Source: Veillonella sp. R32
Lineage (GTDB): Bacteria; Bacillota; Negativicutes; Veillonellales; Veillonellaceae
Length of the DNA stretch: 64,000 nt
Direction: 5' to 3'
Assembly: GCF_010093125.1 (NCBI RefSeq)
Contig: NZ_NMZQ01000047.1
Span: 1-64,000 of the forward strand
Shown here: positions 1 through 8,526 of the stretch, piece after piece
Position numbering within the stretch: position 1 is the stretch's first letter
Layout: each line of letters opens with the position of its first letter
Program-made: the position numbers and the translations under genes
Notes under the pieces: generated by a model
Database searches by the model: none
Told to the model about the DNA's origin: nothing
The model's input: only the letters and a program-made list of their open reading frames with translations

Positions 1-117
1 ATCTACCAACGATTTAACGAAAGGGAGAAAGTAGATTATTCTATTCCTCAATGGGGAGATGGGCTTGCATGGAATGAACTTCATCGGAGCACAGAGTTTC
101 CTACTTATTGGGATTAA
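1..117 (+). CDS. C-terminal end of an unrecognised protein (partial)
   Basis: Frame 1 is open from the first base to TAA at 115-117 and encodes the last 38 residues of a protein that begins outside the window. The tail is rich in Trp, Tyr and acidic residues and ends with FPTYWD. I do not recognise the family. No intrinsic terminator is obvious directly after it; the next 250 bases are AT-rich and lead to the hpf promoter. Confidence 0.5.
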   Translation: MYQRFNEREKVDYSIPQWGDGLAWNELHRSTEFPTYWD

Positions 118-209
118 AAACCAACACGTTTTGTCCTATAACCCGTATTATCGATGTAGTTAAGGTATTACCAATGTAGTGTGGTGGCAAGGCAAAGTTA
201 TTAATAAGA

Positions 210-253
210 TAATATTAAAGTAATACTAAAGTAATATTAAAGTAATACTAAAA
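210..253. repeat. Four tandem 11-bp repeats upstream of hpf
   Basis: Four consecutive 11-bp units alternate taatattaaag and taatactaaag (the last ends in a), giving a 22-bp higher-order period. They lie about 40 bases upstream of the probable hpf -35 box, in a very A+T-rich stretch. This could be slipped-strand repeat DNA or an UP-like or protein-binding element; no function can be shown from sequence. Confidence 0.75.
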
Positions 254-293
254 TAAAAAAATTTAAAAATTTTTCAAAAAATAAAGAGGACTT

Positions 294-321
294 TTGTATT
301 TGCATGGAGAATTATTATAAT
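294..321 (+). promoter_or_regulatory. Probable hpf promoter
   Basis: TTGTAT at 294-299 and TATAAT at 316-321 are separated by 16 bases, a good vegetative sigma match. The start of transcription would fall near 328, about 43 bases before the hpf start codon. Confidence 0.6.
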
Positions 322-370
322 ATAGAAAAACAAGTTCGATGTTAGAACTTGGAAGAAAGGATGTTTGCAT

Positions 371-901
371 ATGAAAGTAACAGTAAGAGGTAAAAATTTA
401 GAAGTAACTGCAGCACTACGTGAATATTTGGAAAAACGTGTGGACAAGCTTGCTCGTTATTTTGATGCACCATTTGATGTACAAGCCGTGCTTTCTGTAG
501 AAAAAGAAAATCGAGTAGTTGAATTGACTTGTTTTGTTGAAGGTGTTGTACTTCGTGGTGTAGCATCAAATACAGACATGTATGCAGCGATCGATTTAGT
601 TGTAGATAAAATTGTTCGTCAAATTCATAAATATAAAACACGCTTAGCCCGTCGTTTTAAGAAGGAAGCTGGTTTCAAACCAGATGCTTATGTGCCTGAA
701 GTACCTGTACAGGAAGAAGAAATCAGTGTAGTTCGTCGTAAACACTTCGCCGTTCGTCCAATGAATGTGGAAGAAGCTATTATGCAAATGAACTTAGTCG
801 GTCATGACTTCTTTATGTTCTACAATGCAGAAACTGAAGTTATGAATGTAGTGTATCGTCGTAAAAACGGTTCCTATGGTTTAATTGAGCCAGAGATTTA
901 A
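371..901 (+). CDS. hpf: Ribosome hibernation promoting factor, long form
   Basis: The 176-residue protein has the two parts of long HPF. The N-terminal S30AE/YfiA domain (about 1-100, basic and ending in KYKTRLARRF) binds the 30S decoding region. The C-terminal domain (about 120-176, containing KHFAVRPMNVEEAIMQMNLV) dimerises ribosomes into inactive 100S particles in stationary phase or stress. ATG at 371 is preferred to an in-frame TTG six bases upstream because AGAAAGG at 354-360 is correctly spaced. It is a single-gene unit with its own promoter and a strong terminator. Confidence 0.95.
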   Translation: MKVTVRGKNLEVTAALREYLEKRVDKLARYFDAPFDVQAVLSVEKENRVVELTCFVEGVVLRGVASNTDMYAAIDLVVDKIVRQIHKYKTRLARRFKKEAGFKPDAYVPEVPVQEEEISVVRRKHFAVRPMNVEEAIMQMNLVGHDFFMFYNAETEVMNVVYRRKNGSYGLIEPEI

Positions 902-953
902 GGGCAACTCCAGTGGGAGAGCGAACATAGGACGTTTACATAATTAAATAAGA

Positions 954-996
954 AGTAAGCGCAGGTTGCTATATAGTGGCCTGCGCTTACTTTTGT
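954..996 (+). terminator. Intrinsic terminator after hpf
   Basis: A perfect 12-bp stem (AGTAAGCGCAGG at 954-965 with CCTGCGCTTACT at 980-991) closes a 14-base loop and runs into a T-rich tract. Confidence 0.9.
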
Positions 997-1087
997 CCTA
1001 TAATCCCCTTTTGTTCGGTAATGTAATCCTTTAATTTTCTTACTTAGTCCTATCATTTAGTTTTGTAATTTAATTTTTAATTACACC

Positions 1088-1116
1088 TTGACAAATGAGA
1101 ATTTAAAACCTATTAT
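1088..1116 (+). promoter_or_regulatory. Promoter of the metNIQ T-box transcript
   Basis: Consensus TTGACA at 1088-1093, a 17-base spacer and TATTAT at 1111-1116. Transcription would begin near 1123, just ahead of the T-box leader. Confidence 0.8.
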
Positions 1117-1129
1117 ATTAGTATGTTTT

Positions 1130-1362
1130 AAATTGAAACGCGATGAACAAACCAAGTACAGGTAATGAACTAGACAGAGAGACGAGTCTTGGCTGGAAGC
1201 TCGTTGTAGGGTAGTTACTTTGGAATGCCTTTGTGAGCGGGAAAATTGAAGGGAAGTAGATTTTCACGGCCACCCACCGTTATGGGATTTGAGTACAACA
1301 ATCGTTGTAAGCAGAGTGGAACCGCGGGCCACCGCCTCTGTATAGGGGACGGTGGCTTTTTT
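1130..1362 (+). promoter_or_regulatory. T-box leader, probably tRNA-Met specific
   Basis: The leader has the hallmarks of a T-box riboswitch: a Stem I region with a distal arm near 1176-1206, a small hairpin (ACAACAATCGTTGT, about 1296-1309) just before the antiterminator, and the T-box sequence AGAGTGGAACCGCG at 1313-1326, followed by a terminator. Uncharged tRNA should pair with the specifier and the T-box bulge and favour antitermination. An ATG at 1225-1227 on the 3' side of Stem I is the candidate Met specifier. The amino acid is inferred mainly from the metNIQ genes downstream. Confidence 0.85.
1328..1362 (+). terminator. T-box regulated terminator before metN
   Basis: GCCACCG (1328-1334) pairs with CGGTGGC (1350-1356) and is followed by six T residues. 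The left arm overlaps the end of the T-box sequence, as expected for mutually exclusive terminator and antiterminator folds. Confidence 0.9.
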
Positions 1363-1388
1363 GTGTTTAAATTTATAGGAGGTGAACT

Positions 1389-2411
1389 ATGATTGAACTA
1401 AGGCATATTAATAAAGAATTTGTTGTAAAAAAGCAACAGGTTCAAGCATTGCAAGATGTGTCACTAACCATCAATGATGGAGATATATTTGGCATTATCG
1501 GATTTAGTGGCGCTGGCAAGTCCACCTTGTTACGCATGGTCAATGCATTAGAAACGCCTACCAGTGGCGATGTGTTTATTGATGGCGTAAATATTAATGC
1601 TTTAAGTCATAATGAATTGCGACAAGTTCGCAAGGGGATTGGTATGGTGTTTCAGTCGTTCAACTTGCTCAACTCTAAGACGGTATATGATAATATTGCC
1701 ATTCCTTTACGCCTTAATAAGGTCGATCAAACAACGATAGACAAACGAGTGAAAGAGTTATTGGAATTTGTTAATTTGCCGGATAAGGCTAATGCGTATC
1801 CTACTCAATTATCTGGCGGGCAGAAGCAGCGTGTAGGCATTGCTCGGGCCTTAGCTACCAATCCATCTATTCTATTATGTGATGAAGCGACAAGTGCTTT
1901 AGATCCTGAGACAACAGAAGCTATATTGGCTTTGTTAAAACGAATTAATCAGGAATTTAATATTACTGTTTTAGTAGTAACCCATGAGATTCAGGTCATT
2001 AAAGAAATTTGTAATCGTGTAGCTGTTATGGAACATGGTCGGGTCGTAGAAACGGGCACTGTATTAGATGTGTTTAGTCATCCTACGGAGGCTATGACTA
2101 AGCGATTTGTGCAAACTGTCATTCCTGAACGAATTCCTGATAGTATTGTAGCTAATTTACAAGCGGATACACGGCACTATGAGCTTATAAAAGTTAGATT
2201 CCTAGGTGATACGGTGACTAAACATGTAATTTATGAGATTAACCGTACGTTAGCAGTGGAAACTAATATTATTTTTGCTTCGGTAAATCAGTTACAGGAC
2301 TCAGCTTTAGGGATATTTATCTTACAAGTTGTGGGGGATGAAGCGACGATTCAATCTGTTAAAGAGTTTATTTCGCAAAATGGTTTAGAGTGGGAGGTGG
2401 TGAAAGTATGA
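1389..2411 (+). CDS. metN: Methionine ABC transporter, ATP-binding subunit
   Basis: The 340-residue protein energises methionine uptake. It shows Walker A (GFSGAGKST, about 38-46), the Q-loop, signature LSGGQKQRVGIARALA, Walker B LLCDEATSALD and a switch His (VVTHE). The C-terminal 90 residues match the NIL/ACT-like domain that lets methionine inhibit MetN. ATG at 1389 follows AGGAGGTG. It is first in metN-metI-metQ and overlaps metI by four bases (ATGA). Expression should be set by the T-box leader. Confidence 0.95.
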   Translation: MIELRHINKEFVVKKQQVQALQDVSLTINDGDIFGIIGFSGAGKSTLLRMVNALETPTSGDVFIDGVNINALSHNELRQVRKGIGMVFQSFNLLNSKTVYDNIAIPLRLNKVDQTTIDKRVKELLEFVNLPDKANAYPTQLSGGQKQRVGIARALATNPSILLCDEATSALDPETTEAILALLKRINQEFNITVLVVTHEIQVIKEICNRVAVMEHGRVVETGTVLDVFSHPTEAMTKRFVQTVIPERIPDSIVANLQADTRHYELIKVRFLGDTVTKHVIYEINRTLAVETNIIFASVNQLQDSALGIFILQVVGDEATIQSVKEFISQNGLEWEVVKV

Positions 2412-3070
2412 TGCCTGATTTAGGAGTACCTAATGAACAAATTATTTTGGCCGCTCAAGAAACCTTGTACATGGTCTTTGTGTCTTTAATTATAGGTTCA
2501 ATTATTGGTCTGATTTTAGCGGTTATTTTAGTGTTAACCAATAAAGATGGAATTTTACGAAATGATTATGTCTTTGTTGTTATTAACACGATTGTAAATA
2601 TTATTCGCAGTGTGCCATTTATTATCTTAATGGTGTTCATATTACCGTTAACAAAATTATTGGTAGGCACGCGTATTGGCACAACAGCAGCTTTAGTGCC
2701 ACTAGTAATTTTTATTGCCCCTTATTTGACCCGTTTGTTTGAAAACTCACTACTGGATGTGGATAAAGGGATTATTGAAGCGGCTCAAGCAATGGGAGCT
2801 TCTCATTTTGAGATTGTATGGAATTTTATCTTGCCAGAAGCTAAAGCCTCTTTAATCCTTTCCGTTACTACGGGGACGATTGGTCTTATTGGTGCAACAG
2901 CTATGGCCGGTGCCATTGGGGCTGGTGGGGTTGGTGACTTAGCCCTTACGTATGGCTATGAACGACTTAATTTTCCTTTGATGTTATTTACTGTTATTAT
3001 TTTAGTTATTTTTGTACAGATTATTCAGTCTATTGGGAATCACTTTGCTTTTAAAATGAGAAATCATTAA
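2408..3070 (+). CDS. metI: Methionine ABC transporter, permease subunit
   Basis: About 220 residues with five or so hydrophobic segments. The permease EAA loop (EAAQAMGASHFEIVWNFILP) contacts MetN. The start is ATG at 2408, overlapping the metN stop, with GGGAGGTGG at 2392-2400 as ribosome binding site. A GTG at 2390 is in frame but lies too close to that site. An alternative ATG follows at 2411. It forms the membrane channel of the MetNIQ importer. Confidence 0.93.
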   Translation: MMPDLGVPNEQIILAAQETLYMVFVSLIIGSIIGLILAVILVLTNKDGILRNDYVFVVINTIVNIIRSVPFIILMVFILPLTKLLVGTRIGTTAALVPLVIFIAPYLTRLFENSLLDVDKGIIEAAQAMGASHFEIVWNFILPEAKASLILSVTTGTIGLIGATAMAGAIGAGGVGDLALTYGYERLNFPLMLFTVIILVIFVQIIQSIGNHFAFKMRNH

Positions 3071-3123
3071 TTTGATTTTTATTTTTAAAATATATTAAAT
3101 TGAGAAAAGAAAGAAGGCTTAGT

Positions 3124-3954
3124 ATGAATATGAAACGTTTTAAAAAATTAGGGGCTTTGGCCTTGTCAGTGGCACTTGGGGCTGTTTTATTAGCTGGTTG
3201 TGGTAATGATGCTAGTTCGTCTGATAAAAAGGAACTTGTTTTTAGTAAATCGCAGGGTCCATATTCAGAATTATTTGAACAAGGTGTTCAGCCGATTTTG
3301 GAGAAGAAAGGCTACAAAATTACAGCTCGTGACATGTCTGATTTAGTACAAGCTGATGTGGCTTTAAACGATGGAGAAGTTGATTTTAACGTAGAACAGC
3401 ATACGGCTTATATGGAAAACTTCAATAATAAACAAGGTGGCCATTTAGTAGCTTTAACACCGATTCCTACTGTGCCAGCTGGAATTTATCCAGGCTCAAA
3501 AACACAGTTAAGTCAAATTGCTGATGGTGATACCATTGCAGTTCCTAATGATGCATCTAATACAGCACGAGCTTATGCATTGTTACAAAAAGCAGGGCTT
3601 ATCAAGTTAGACCCTAATAAAGATTTATCTACGGTAACCAAAGCGGATATTATTGAAAATCCACATAATCTAAACTTTGTGGAAATGAAATCCTTAACGA
3701 TTCCATCAGTTCGCACAGACTTTGCCTTCATTGTAATTACAGGGGCTATTGTTTATAATGCTAAAATTGATCCAGCTACCGCCTTGGTAAAAGAAGATAT
3801 TTTACCACATCTCTTACTTCAATTAGTCGTATTGGATAAAAACAAAGATACCCAATGGGCCAAAGACATTAAAGATGCCTACAATTCACCAGAATTCAAA
3901 GAATACATGAAAACACACAATAATGGCTTATGGTACGTGCCAGAAGATAAATAA
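3124..3954 (+). CDS. metQ: Methionine-binding lipoprotein
   Basis: The 276-residue NlpA/MetQ family protein captures methionine for MetNI. A basic N-terminus and hydrophobic stretch end in lipobox LAGC, making Cys26 the likely lipidated residue. Family features include DLVQADVALNDGEVDFNVEQ and IAVPNDASNTARA. The start is ATG at 3124, six bases after AGAAGG; an in-frame TTG at 3100 has no suitable binding site. Substrate is inferred from family and from the neighbouring metN and metI. Confidence 0.94.
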   Translation: MNMKRFKKLGALALSVALGAVLLAGCGNDASSSDKKELVFSKSQGPYSELFEQGVQPILEKKGYKITARDMSDLVQADVALNDGEVDFNVEQHTAYMENFNNKQGGHLVALTPIPTVPAGIYPGSKTQLSQIADGDTIAVPNDASNTARAYALLQKAGLIKLDPNKDLSTVTKADIIENPHNLNFVEMKSLTIPSVRTDFAFIVITGAIVYNAKIDPATALVKEDILPHLLLQLVVLDKNKDTQWAKDIKDAYNSPEFKEYMKTHNNGLWYVPEDK

Positions 3955-3991
3955 GTGAAAATATAATATAGTTTTAATGAAATTTATTTTT

Positions 3992-4035
3992 AAAAAGGTA
4001 ATACCTATCCTTTGCGGTTGGGTGTTACCTTTTTT
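3992..4035 (+). terminator. Intrinsic terminator after metQ
   Basis: AAAAAGGTAATACC pairs with GGTGTTACCTTTTT (one G-U pair) and runs into a T tract, closing the metNIQ operon. Confidence 0.88.
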
Positions 4036-4088
4036 GTGTAATACATGCTGTTAGGGTGTAAAAACCTTGTAAGTACGCTCTTTATTTT

Positions 4089-4116
4089 TTGTTTTTTATA
4101 GACTTTGTGATATAAT
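4089..4116 (+). promoter_or_regulatory. Probable secA promoter
   Basis: TATAAT at 4111-4116 is a consensus -10 box. The -35 is weaker (TTGTTT at 4089-4094, spacer 16). The predicted transcript would start near 4123 and carry a short leader before the TTG start of secA. Confidence 0.5.
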
Positions 4117-4166
4117 AAATTGAATATGTATATATGAGAATATACAGTCTTAAGGAGTTGATTTAT

Positions 4167-6611
4167 TTGTTTGGTTTTATACAACGATTAATTGGTAATA
4201 ATAGTGCGCGCGAAATTAAAAAAATGCGTGCCATTGTAGATGAGATTAATGGCTTAGAATCTAGTTTAAGTAGTCTTAGTGATAGTTCCTTAGCAGGTAA
4301 AACGCAAGAATTTAAAAAGCGCTTAGCTGATGGGGAAACACTAGATGATATTTTACCAGAAGCGTTTGCCGTTGTACGTGAAGCTTCCAAGCGCGTACTA
4401 GGCATGCGCCATTTTGATGTACAGCTTATTGGTGGTATTACTTTGCACCGTGGCAATATTGCTGAAATGCGTACTGGTGAAGGTAAAACGTTGGTAGCTA
4501 CGTTGCCAGTATATCTTAATGCATTAACGGGTAAAGGGGTTCATGTAGTTACGGTTAATGATTACTTGGCTTCTCGCGATAGTGAGTGGATGGGTAAATT
4601 ATATCGTGCTCTTGGTTTATCCGTTGGTTTGATTGTAGCTAATCTTGATTACAATCAACGTAAGATGGCCTATGCAGCGGATATTACCTATGGTACTAAT
4701 AATGAATTTGGCTTTGACTATTTGCGTGATAACATGGTAGTTCACGCGGAACAAATGGTACAGCGGCCACTTAATTATGCCATCGTCGATGAAGTAGACT
4801 CTATTCTTATCGATGAAGCCCGTACACCATTGATTATTTCAGGTCCAGGGGAACGGTCTACAGATAGCTATTACACCTTAGCTAAAGTAGTGCCTCAATT
4901 AGTAGCTGGTGAAGATTATACAATTGATGAAAAACAGAAAACCATTGCCCCAACAGAATCAGGGATTGCTAAAGTTGAAAAATTACTTAAAATTGAAAAC
5001 TTATATGATTCAGCTAATTTAGAGCTTAACCATTTATTGAATGCTTCTTTGCGCGCTTATGCTATGATGCATCGCGATAAAGATTATGTAGTAAAAGATG
5101 GTCAAGTTGTTATTGTTGATGAATTTACAGGGCGCTTAATGTTTGGTCGCCGTTACTCGGATGGTTTACACCAAGCTATTGAAGCTAAAGAAGGTCTTAA
5201 AGTTGAACGTGAAAGCCAGACTTTAGCAGCGATTACGTTCCAGAACTATTTCCGTATGTATGAAAAATTATCGGGTATGACTGGTACTGCTAAGACGGAA
5301 GAACAAGAATTTAACAATATTTATGGCCTTGAAGTATATGAAATTCCGCCAAATCGTCCATTATTGCGTAAAGACTTGCCTGACTTGATTTTTAAAACTA
5401 AAAAGGCTAAGTATAAAGCCGTAGTAAAAGATGTTGTGGAACGCCATAAAAAAGGACAGCCTGTATTGGTAGGTACTACGTCGATTACACAGTCTGAAGA
5501 ATTGAGCGACATGTTACTTAAGAGTGGTGTGCCACATAATGTATTAAATGCTAAGCACCATGAAAAAGAAGCGGAAATTGTTGCTAATGCAGGCCAACGT
5601 GGGATGGTTACCATTGCTACGAATATGGCTGGTCGTGGTACCGATATTTCCCTTGGTGAAGGGGTAGCTGAATTAGGTGGTTTACACATCTTAGGGACGG
5701 AACGTCATGAAAGTCGCCGTATTGACAATCAGTTGCGTGGTCGTTCTGGCCGTCAAGGGGACCCAGGTTCTAGTCAATTCTTCTTATCCTTAGAAGATGA
5801 TTTAATGCGAATTTTTGGGGCCGATAATATTTCTGGCATGATGGATAAATTAGGTATGGAAGAGGATGAACCAATTGAACATTCTTTAATTACTAAATCC
5901 ATTGAACGAGCTCAGAAAAAAGTGGAAAACCACAACTTTAACATTCGTAAATATATCCTTGAATATGACGATGTAATGAATCAGCAACGTGAAGTGTTGT
6001 ATGATCAACGTCGTAAAATTTTAGGTAATGAGTCACTTCGTGACACAATTATGGATATGGTTGATTCCTTGGTTGTGAAGGCGATGGATCAGTATGCGGA
6101 TGAAAAATTATATCCAGAAGAATGGGATTATGAAGGGTTACTAAAACATTTAGAACTTTTCTTCTTAGAACCTGGACAATTGACTGTAGCCGAAATGGAA
6201 GAATACGGTCGCGGTGAATTACAAGAAAAATTACTTTCTATTGCGCATGAAGAATATGAAAAACGAGAAAAACTTATTGGTGAAGCCAATATGCGTGAAC
6301 TCGAAAAAGCTGTTATGCTTAAAGTTGTAGATAGTAAGTGGATGGAACATTTGGATTCCATGGACATGTTGCGTGAAGGCATTGGTCTTCGTGCTTATGG
6401 TCAAAAAAATCCGCTTGTAGAATATAAATTTGAAGCATATGACATGTTTGAAGCTATGATTGAAGCTATTCAAGAAGATACGATTATGTATCTCTATCGC
6501 ATTCGCATTGAATTAAATGATGAAGTGATTGAAGAAGAAGCCACAGCAGATCCCCTGGCCAATGCGCAAACCCATCATGATGATGTGTTGGAACCACAAA
6601 ATGTAGACTAG
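4167..6611 (+). CDS. secA: Preprotein translocase ATPase SecA
   Basis: The motor of Sec-dependent export. Present are Walker A (MRTGEGKTL), the DEVD box ([18 protein letters not shown]), the preprotein cross-linking region, NBD2 ([24 protein letters not shown]) and the helical scaffold and wing region. TTG at 4167 is chosen because AAGGAG lies nine bases upstream and the protein then begins [11 protein letters not shown], a normal SecA N-terminus; the ATG at 4134 lies upstream of this site. At 814 residues it is shorter than classical SecA and ends in an acidic tail without the Cys-rich zinc motif that binds SecB. prfB follows. Confidence 0.97.
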   Translation: MFGFIQRLIGNNSAREIKKMRAIVDEINGLESSLSSLSDSSLAGKTQEFKKRLADGETLDDILPEAFAVVREASKRVLGMRHFDVQLIGGITLHRGNIAEMRTGEGKTLVATLPVYLNALTGKGVHVVTVNDYLASRDSEWMGKLYRALGLSVGLIVANLDYNQRKMAYAADITYGTNNEFGFDYLRDNMVVHAEQMVQRPLNYAIVDEVDSILIDEARTPLIISGPGERSTDSYYTLAKVVPQLVAGEDYTIDEKQKTIAPTESGIAKVEKLLKIENLYDSANLELNHLLNASLRAYAMMHRDKDYVVKDGQVVIVDEFTGRLMFGRRYSDGLHQAIEAKEGLKVERESQTLAAITFQNYFRMYEKLSGMTGTAKTEEQEFNNIYGLEVYEIPPNRPLLRKDLPDLIFKTKKAKYKAVVKDVVERHKKGQPVLVGTTSITQSEELSDMLLKSGVPHNVLNAKHHEKEAEIVANAGQRGMVTIATNMAGRGTDISLGEGVAELGGLHILGTERHESRRIDNQLRGRSGRQGDPGSSQFFLSLEDDLMRIFGADNISGMMDKLGMEEDEPIEHSLITKSIERAQKKVENHNFNIRKYILEYDDVMNQQREVLYDQRRKILGNESLRDTIMDMVDSLVVKAMDQYADEKLYPEEWDYEGLLKHLELFFLEPGQLTVAEMEEYGRGELQEKLLSIAHEEYEKREKLIGEANMRELEKAVMLKVVDSKWMEHLDSMDMLREGIGLRAYGQKNPLVEYKFEAYDMFEAMIEAIQEDTIMYLYRIRIELNDEVIEEEATADPLANAQTHHDDVLEPQNVD

Positions 6612-6620
6612 ATAACGCAG

Positions 6621-6671
6621 AATGGTTCGTTGCCGGGAGCTTTTACTTCGGCACGGCCATTTTCTGTTTTT
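6621..6671 (+). terminator. Weak hairpin between secA and prfB
   Basis: AATGG (6621-6625) can pair with CCATT (6657-6661), and TGCCG (6631-6635) with CGGCA (6649-6653). The hairpin is imperfect and is followed by a mixed T-rich tract. It may be an inefficient terminator, leaving partial readthrough into prfB. Confidence 0.35.
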
Positions 6672-6702
6672 ATTGCACTTAGATTAGAAAGAGGTGAATA
6701 GA

Positions 6703-7810
6703 TTGTTAGAGGATTTAAAAGGCCCTATTGACAATTTAGAGGAGCGTATTTATGGAATGAGGGATTCACTTTAACATCGCTCAAAAAGAAGATAGAATTT
6801 TTACATTAGATGTTAAAATGAGTGACCCTGAGTTTTGGAATGATCCAGAATCAGCCAAAGAAATATCTCAAGAAGCCACACAATTAAAAGATGCGGTGGA
6901 AGGCTATAAAGCGTTGGTTGGCGAGATTGAAGATGTAAAGTTGATGCTTGATATGGCTATTGAAGAACAAGATGTGTCTATGGAAAGTGAATTAGCTGCT
7001 TCTGTTCAACAAATTCAAGAAGAAGTAGAACGTCGTGAAGTTCTTTTACTATTGAGCGGCGAATATGATAAAAATAATGCCATTTTAACGTTTCATGCTG
7101 GCGCAGGTGGTACGGAAGCTCAGGACTGGGTATCCATGCTTATTCGCATGTATTTGCGTTGGGCTGAACAACATGGTTTTGCTATTACTATGATGGATGA
7201 GCAGCCTGGTGATGAAGCGGGTATAAAAAGTGCTACCTTTTTGATTAAAGGTGAAAATGCCTTTGGCTATTTAAAATCAGAAAAAGGGGTGCATCGTTTA
7301 GTTCGTATCTCCCCATTTGATGCTAATGCACGGCGTCATACGTCTTTTGCAGCCGTCGATGTTATGCCTGAAATCGATGATACGGTAGATATTCAATTGG
7401 ATATGAAAGATGTTCGTGTGGATACTTATCGAGCTAGTGGGGCTGGTGGGCAGCATATTAATAAAACAGATTCTGCTATTCGTATGACTCACATCCCGAC
7501 CGGTATTGTGGTGCAATGTCAAAGTGAACGTTCACAGATTCAAAACCGCGAACAAGCATTAAAATTATTGCGGGCTAAATTATTTGAATTAGAATTAGAA
7601 AAACAAGCTGAATTAAAAGAGAAAATTGGTGGTACCTATCAAGCGATTGAATGGGGGAGCCAGATACGTTCCTATGTTTTCCATCCTTACAATTTAGTGA
7701 AAGATCATCGTACGGGTGTAGAAACAGGAAATATTCAAGCTGTTATGGATGGTAATTTGGATCCATTTGTGGAAGGTTTCTTAAAAAAAGAAGCTAATTT
7801 AAAAGTGTAG
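6703..7810 (+). CDS. prfB: Peptide chain release factor 2 (programmed +1 frameshift)
   Basis: RF2 terminates translation at UGA and UAA. The gene is in two frames. TTG at 6703, after AGAGGTG, opens a 23-codon segment (MLEDLKGPIDNLEE to MRDSL) that stops at TAA 6772-6774. A +1 shift at CTT joins it to the main frame, beginning AAC at 6773, giving 368 residues. The main part has the GGQ loop (RASGAGGQHINKTDSA) and RF2-type flanking sequence. The N-terminal segment is standard RF2 sequence, so this is recoding and not a broken gene. The in-frame stop is TAA where TGA is usual. Confidence 0.95.
6760..6775 (+). other. prfB +1 frameshift site with TAA stop
   Basis: The site reads AGG GAT TCA CTT TAA C. 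AGGG forms the internal Shine-Dalgarno-like stimulator, three bases (TCA) separate the AGGGAT hexamer from the CTT slippery codon, and TAA C follows. The usual site is AGG GGG TAT CTT TGA C. Here the stimulator is shorter and the stop is TAA, which RF1 can also read. Confidence 0.88.
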
Positions 7811-7823
7811 GAGAGTTAGACTG

Positions 7824-8513
7824 ATGAAAAAGTTTATCGCTTTCGTAGTAGTTGTTATTGTAGCCCTCGTGGTGGCAGCTCAATTTTTCTTGCCTAGTTT
7901 TGTGGCCAAACAATTAGAGCGTGAAATTGGTAATAAATTAAACCCCGAAACTATTTCCTTGCGTATCGAGTCTTCCCCAGCAATTACTATGTTGGGAGGT
8001 CATGTAGATACTATGCGGGGCGTACTGGAAAATGTTAAATTAGGTCATTTGAATTTTGCTGATATTCATTTAGATGTGACCAATTTAGAATTTAATCCCA
8101 TTGCTTTATTGATGAATCAGACTATGGAAATCAATCAACTAGGCAAAGGGGAAATTGAAGGTACTGTGACGGCTAGTGATTTACAGAATTTTATGGAACA
8201 ATCTGTAAAAGGTTTGTCTATTAAAGATGTAGTCATTAATTCCAATGGCATTGAAGTAATTGGTTCGGTAGATATGGGTTTTGTCAAAGGGACAGCTAAT
8301 ATTAAAGGGTTATTAGAAATTAAAAATAATGCCCTCGTGTTTTCACCACAGCGCTTTGAAATCAATGGTGCTGGTATTGGTGGGTTAAATGCATCTGTAT
8401 TAAAACCAATTACTATTTATGATTTTGCAGAATTCCCAATTCCTGTAAAAGCGGATCGCATTGAAACGATGAATGATGAAATTCATTTATTTGTGAATCC
8501 TATAGCAAAGTAA
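7824..8513 (+). CDS. DUF2993 (LmeA-like) membrane-anchored protein
   Basis: The 229-residue protein has an N-terminal signal anchor (about 3-24) and a beta-rich extracytoplasmic domain with repeated short strands, matching the DUF2993 pattern. Family members are lipid-binding-like envelope proteins of mostly unknown role. It lies 13 bases after prfB and 13 before a DUF5693 gene in the same direction, so it probably belongs with the DUF5693-csaB pair. Function is not established. Confidence 0.7.
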   Translation: MKKFIAFVVVVIVALVVAAQFFLPSFVAKQLEREIGNKLNPETISLRIESSPAITMLGGHVDTMRGVLENVKLGHLNFADIHLDVTNLEFNPIALLMNQTMEINQLGKGEIEGTVTASDLQNFMEQSVKGLSIKDVVINSNGIEVIGSVDMGFVKGTANIKGLLEIKNNALVFSPQRFEINGAGIGGLNASVLKPITIYDFAEFPIPVKADRIETMNDEIHLFVNPIAK

Positions 8514-8526
8514 GAAAGGTGTTATT

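Noticed and set aside
210-253. Short CRISPR-like array
   Set aside because: The units are contiguous with no unique spacers, and no cas gene is present.
6703-6818. prfB as a pseudogene with a premature stop
   Set aside because: The stop falls exactly in the conserved RF2 shift context and both frames encode standard RF2 sequence.
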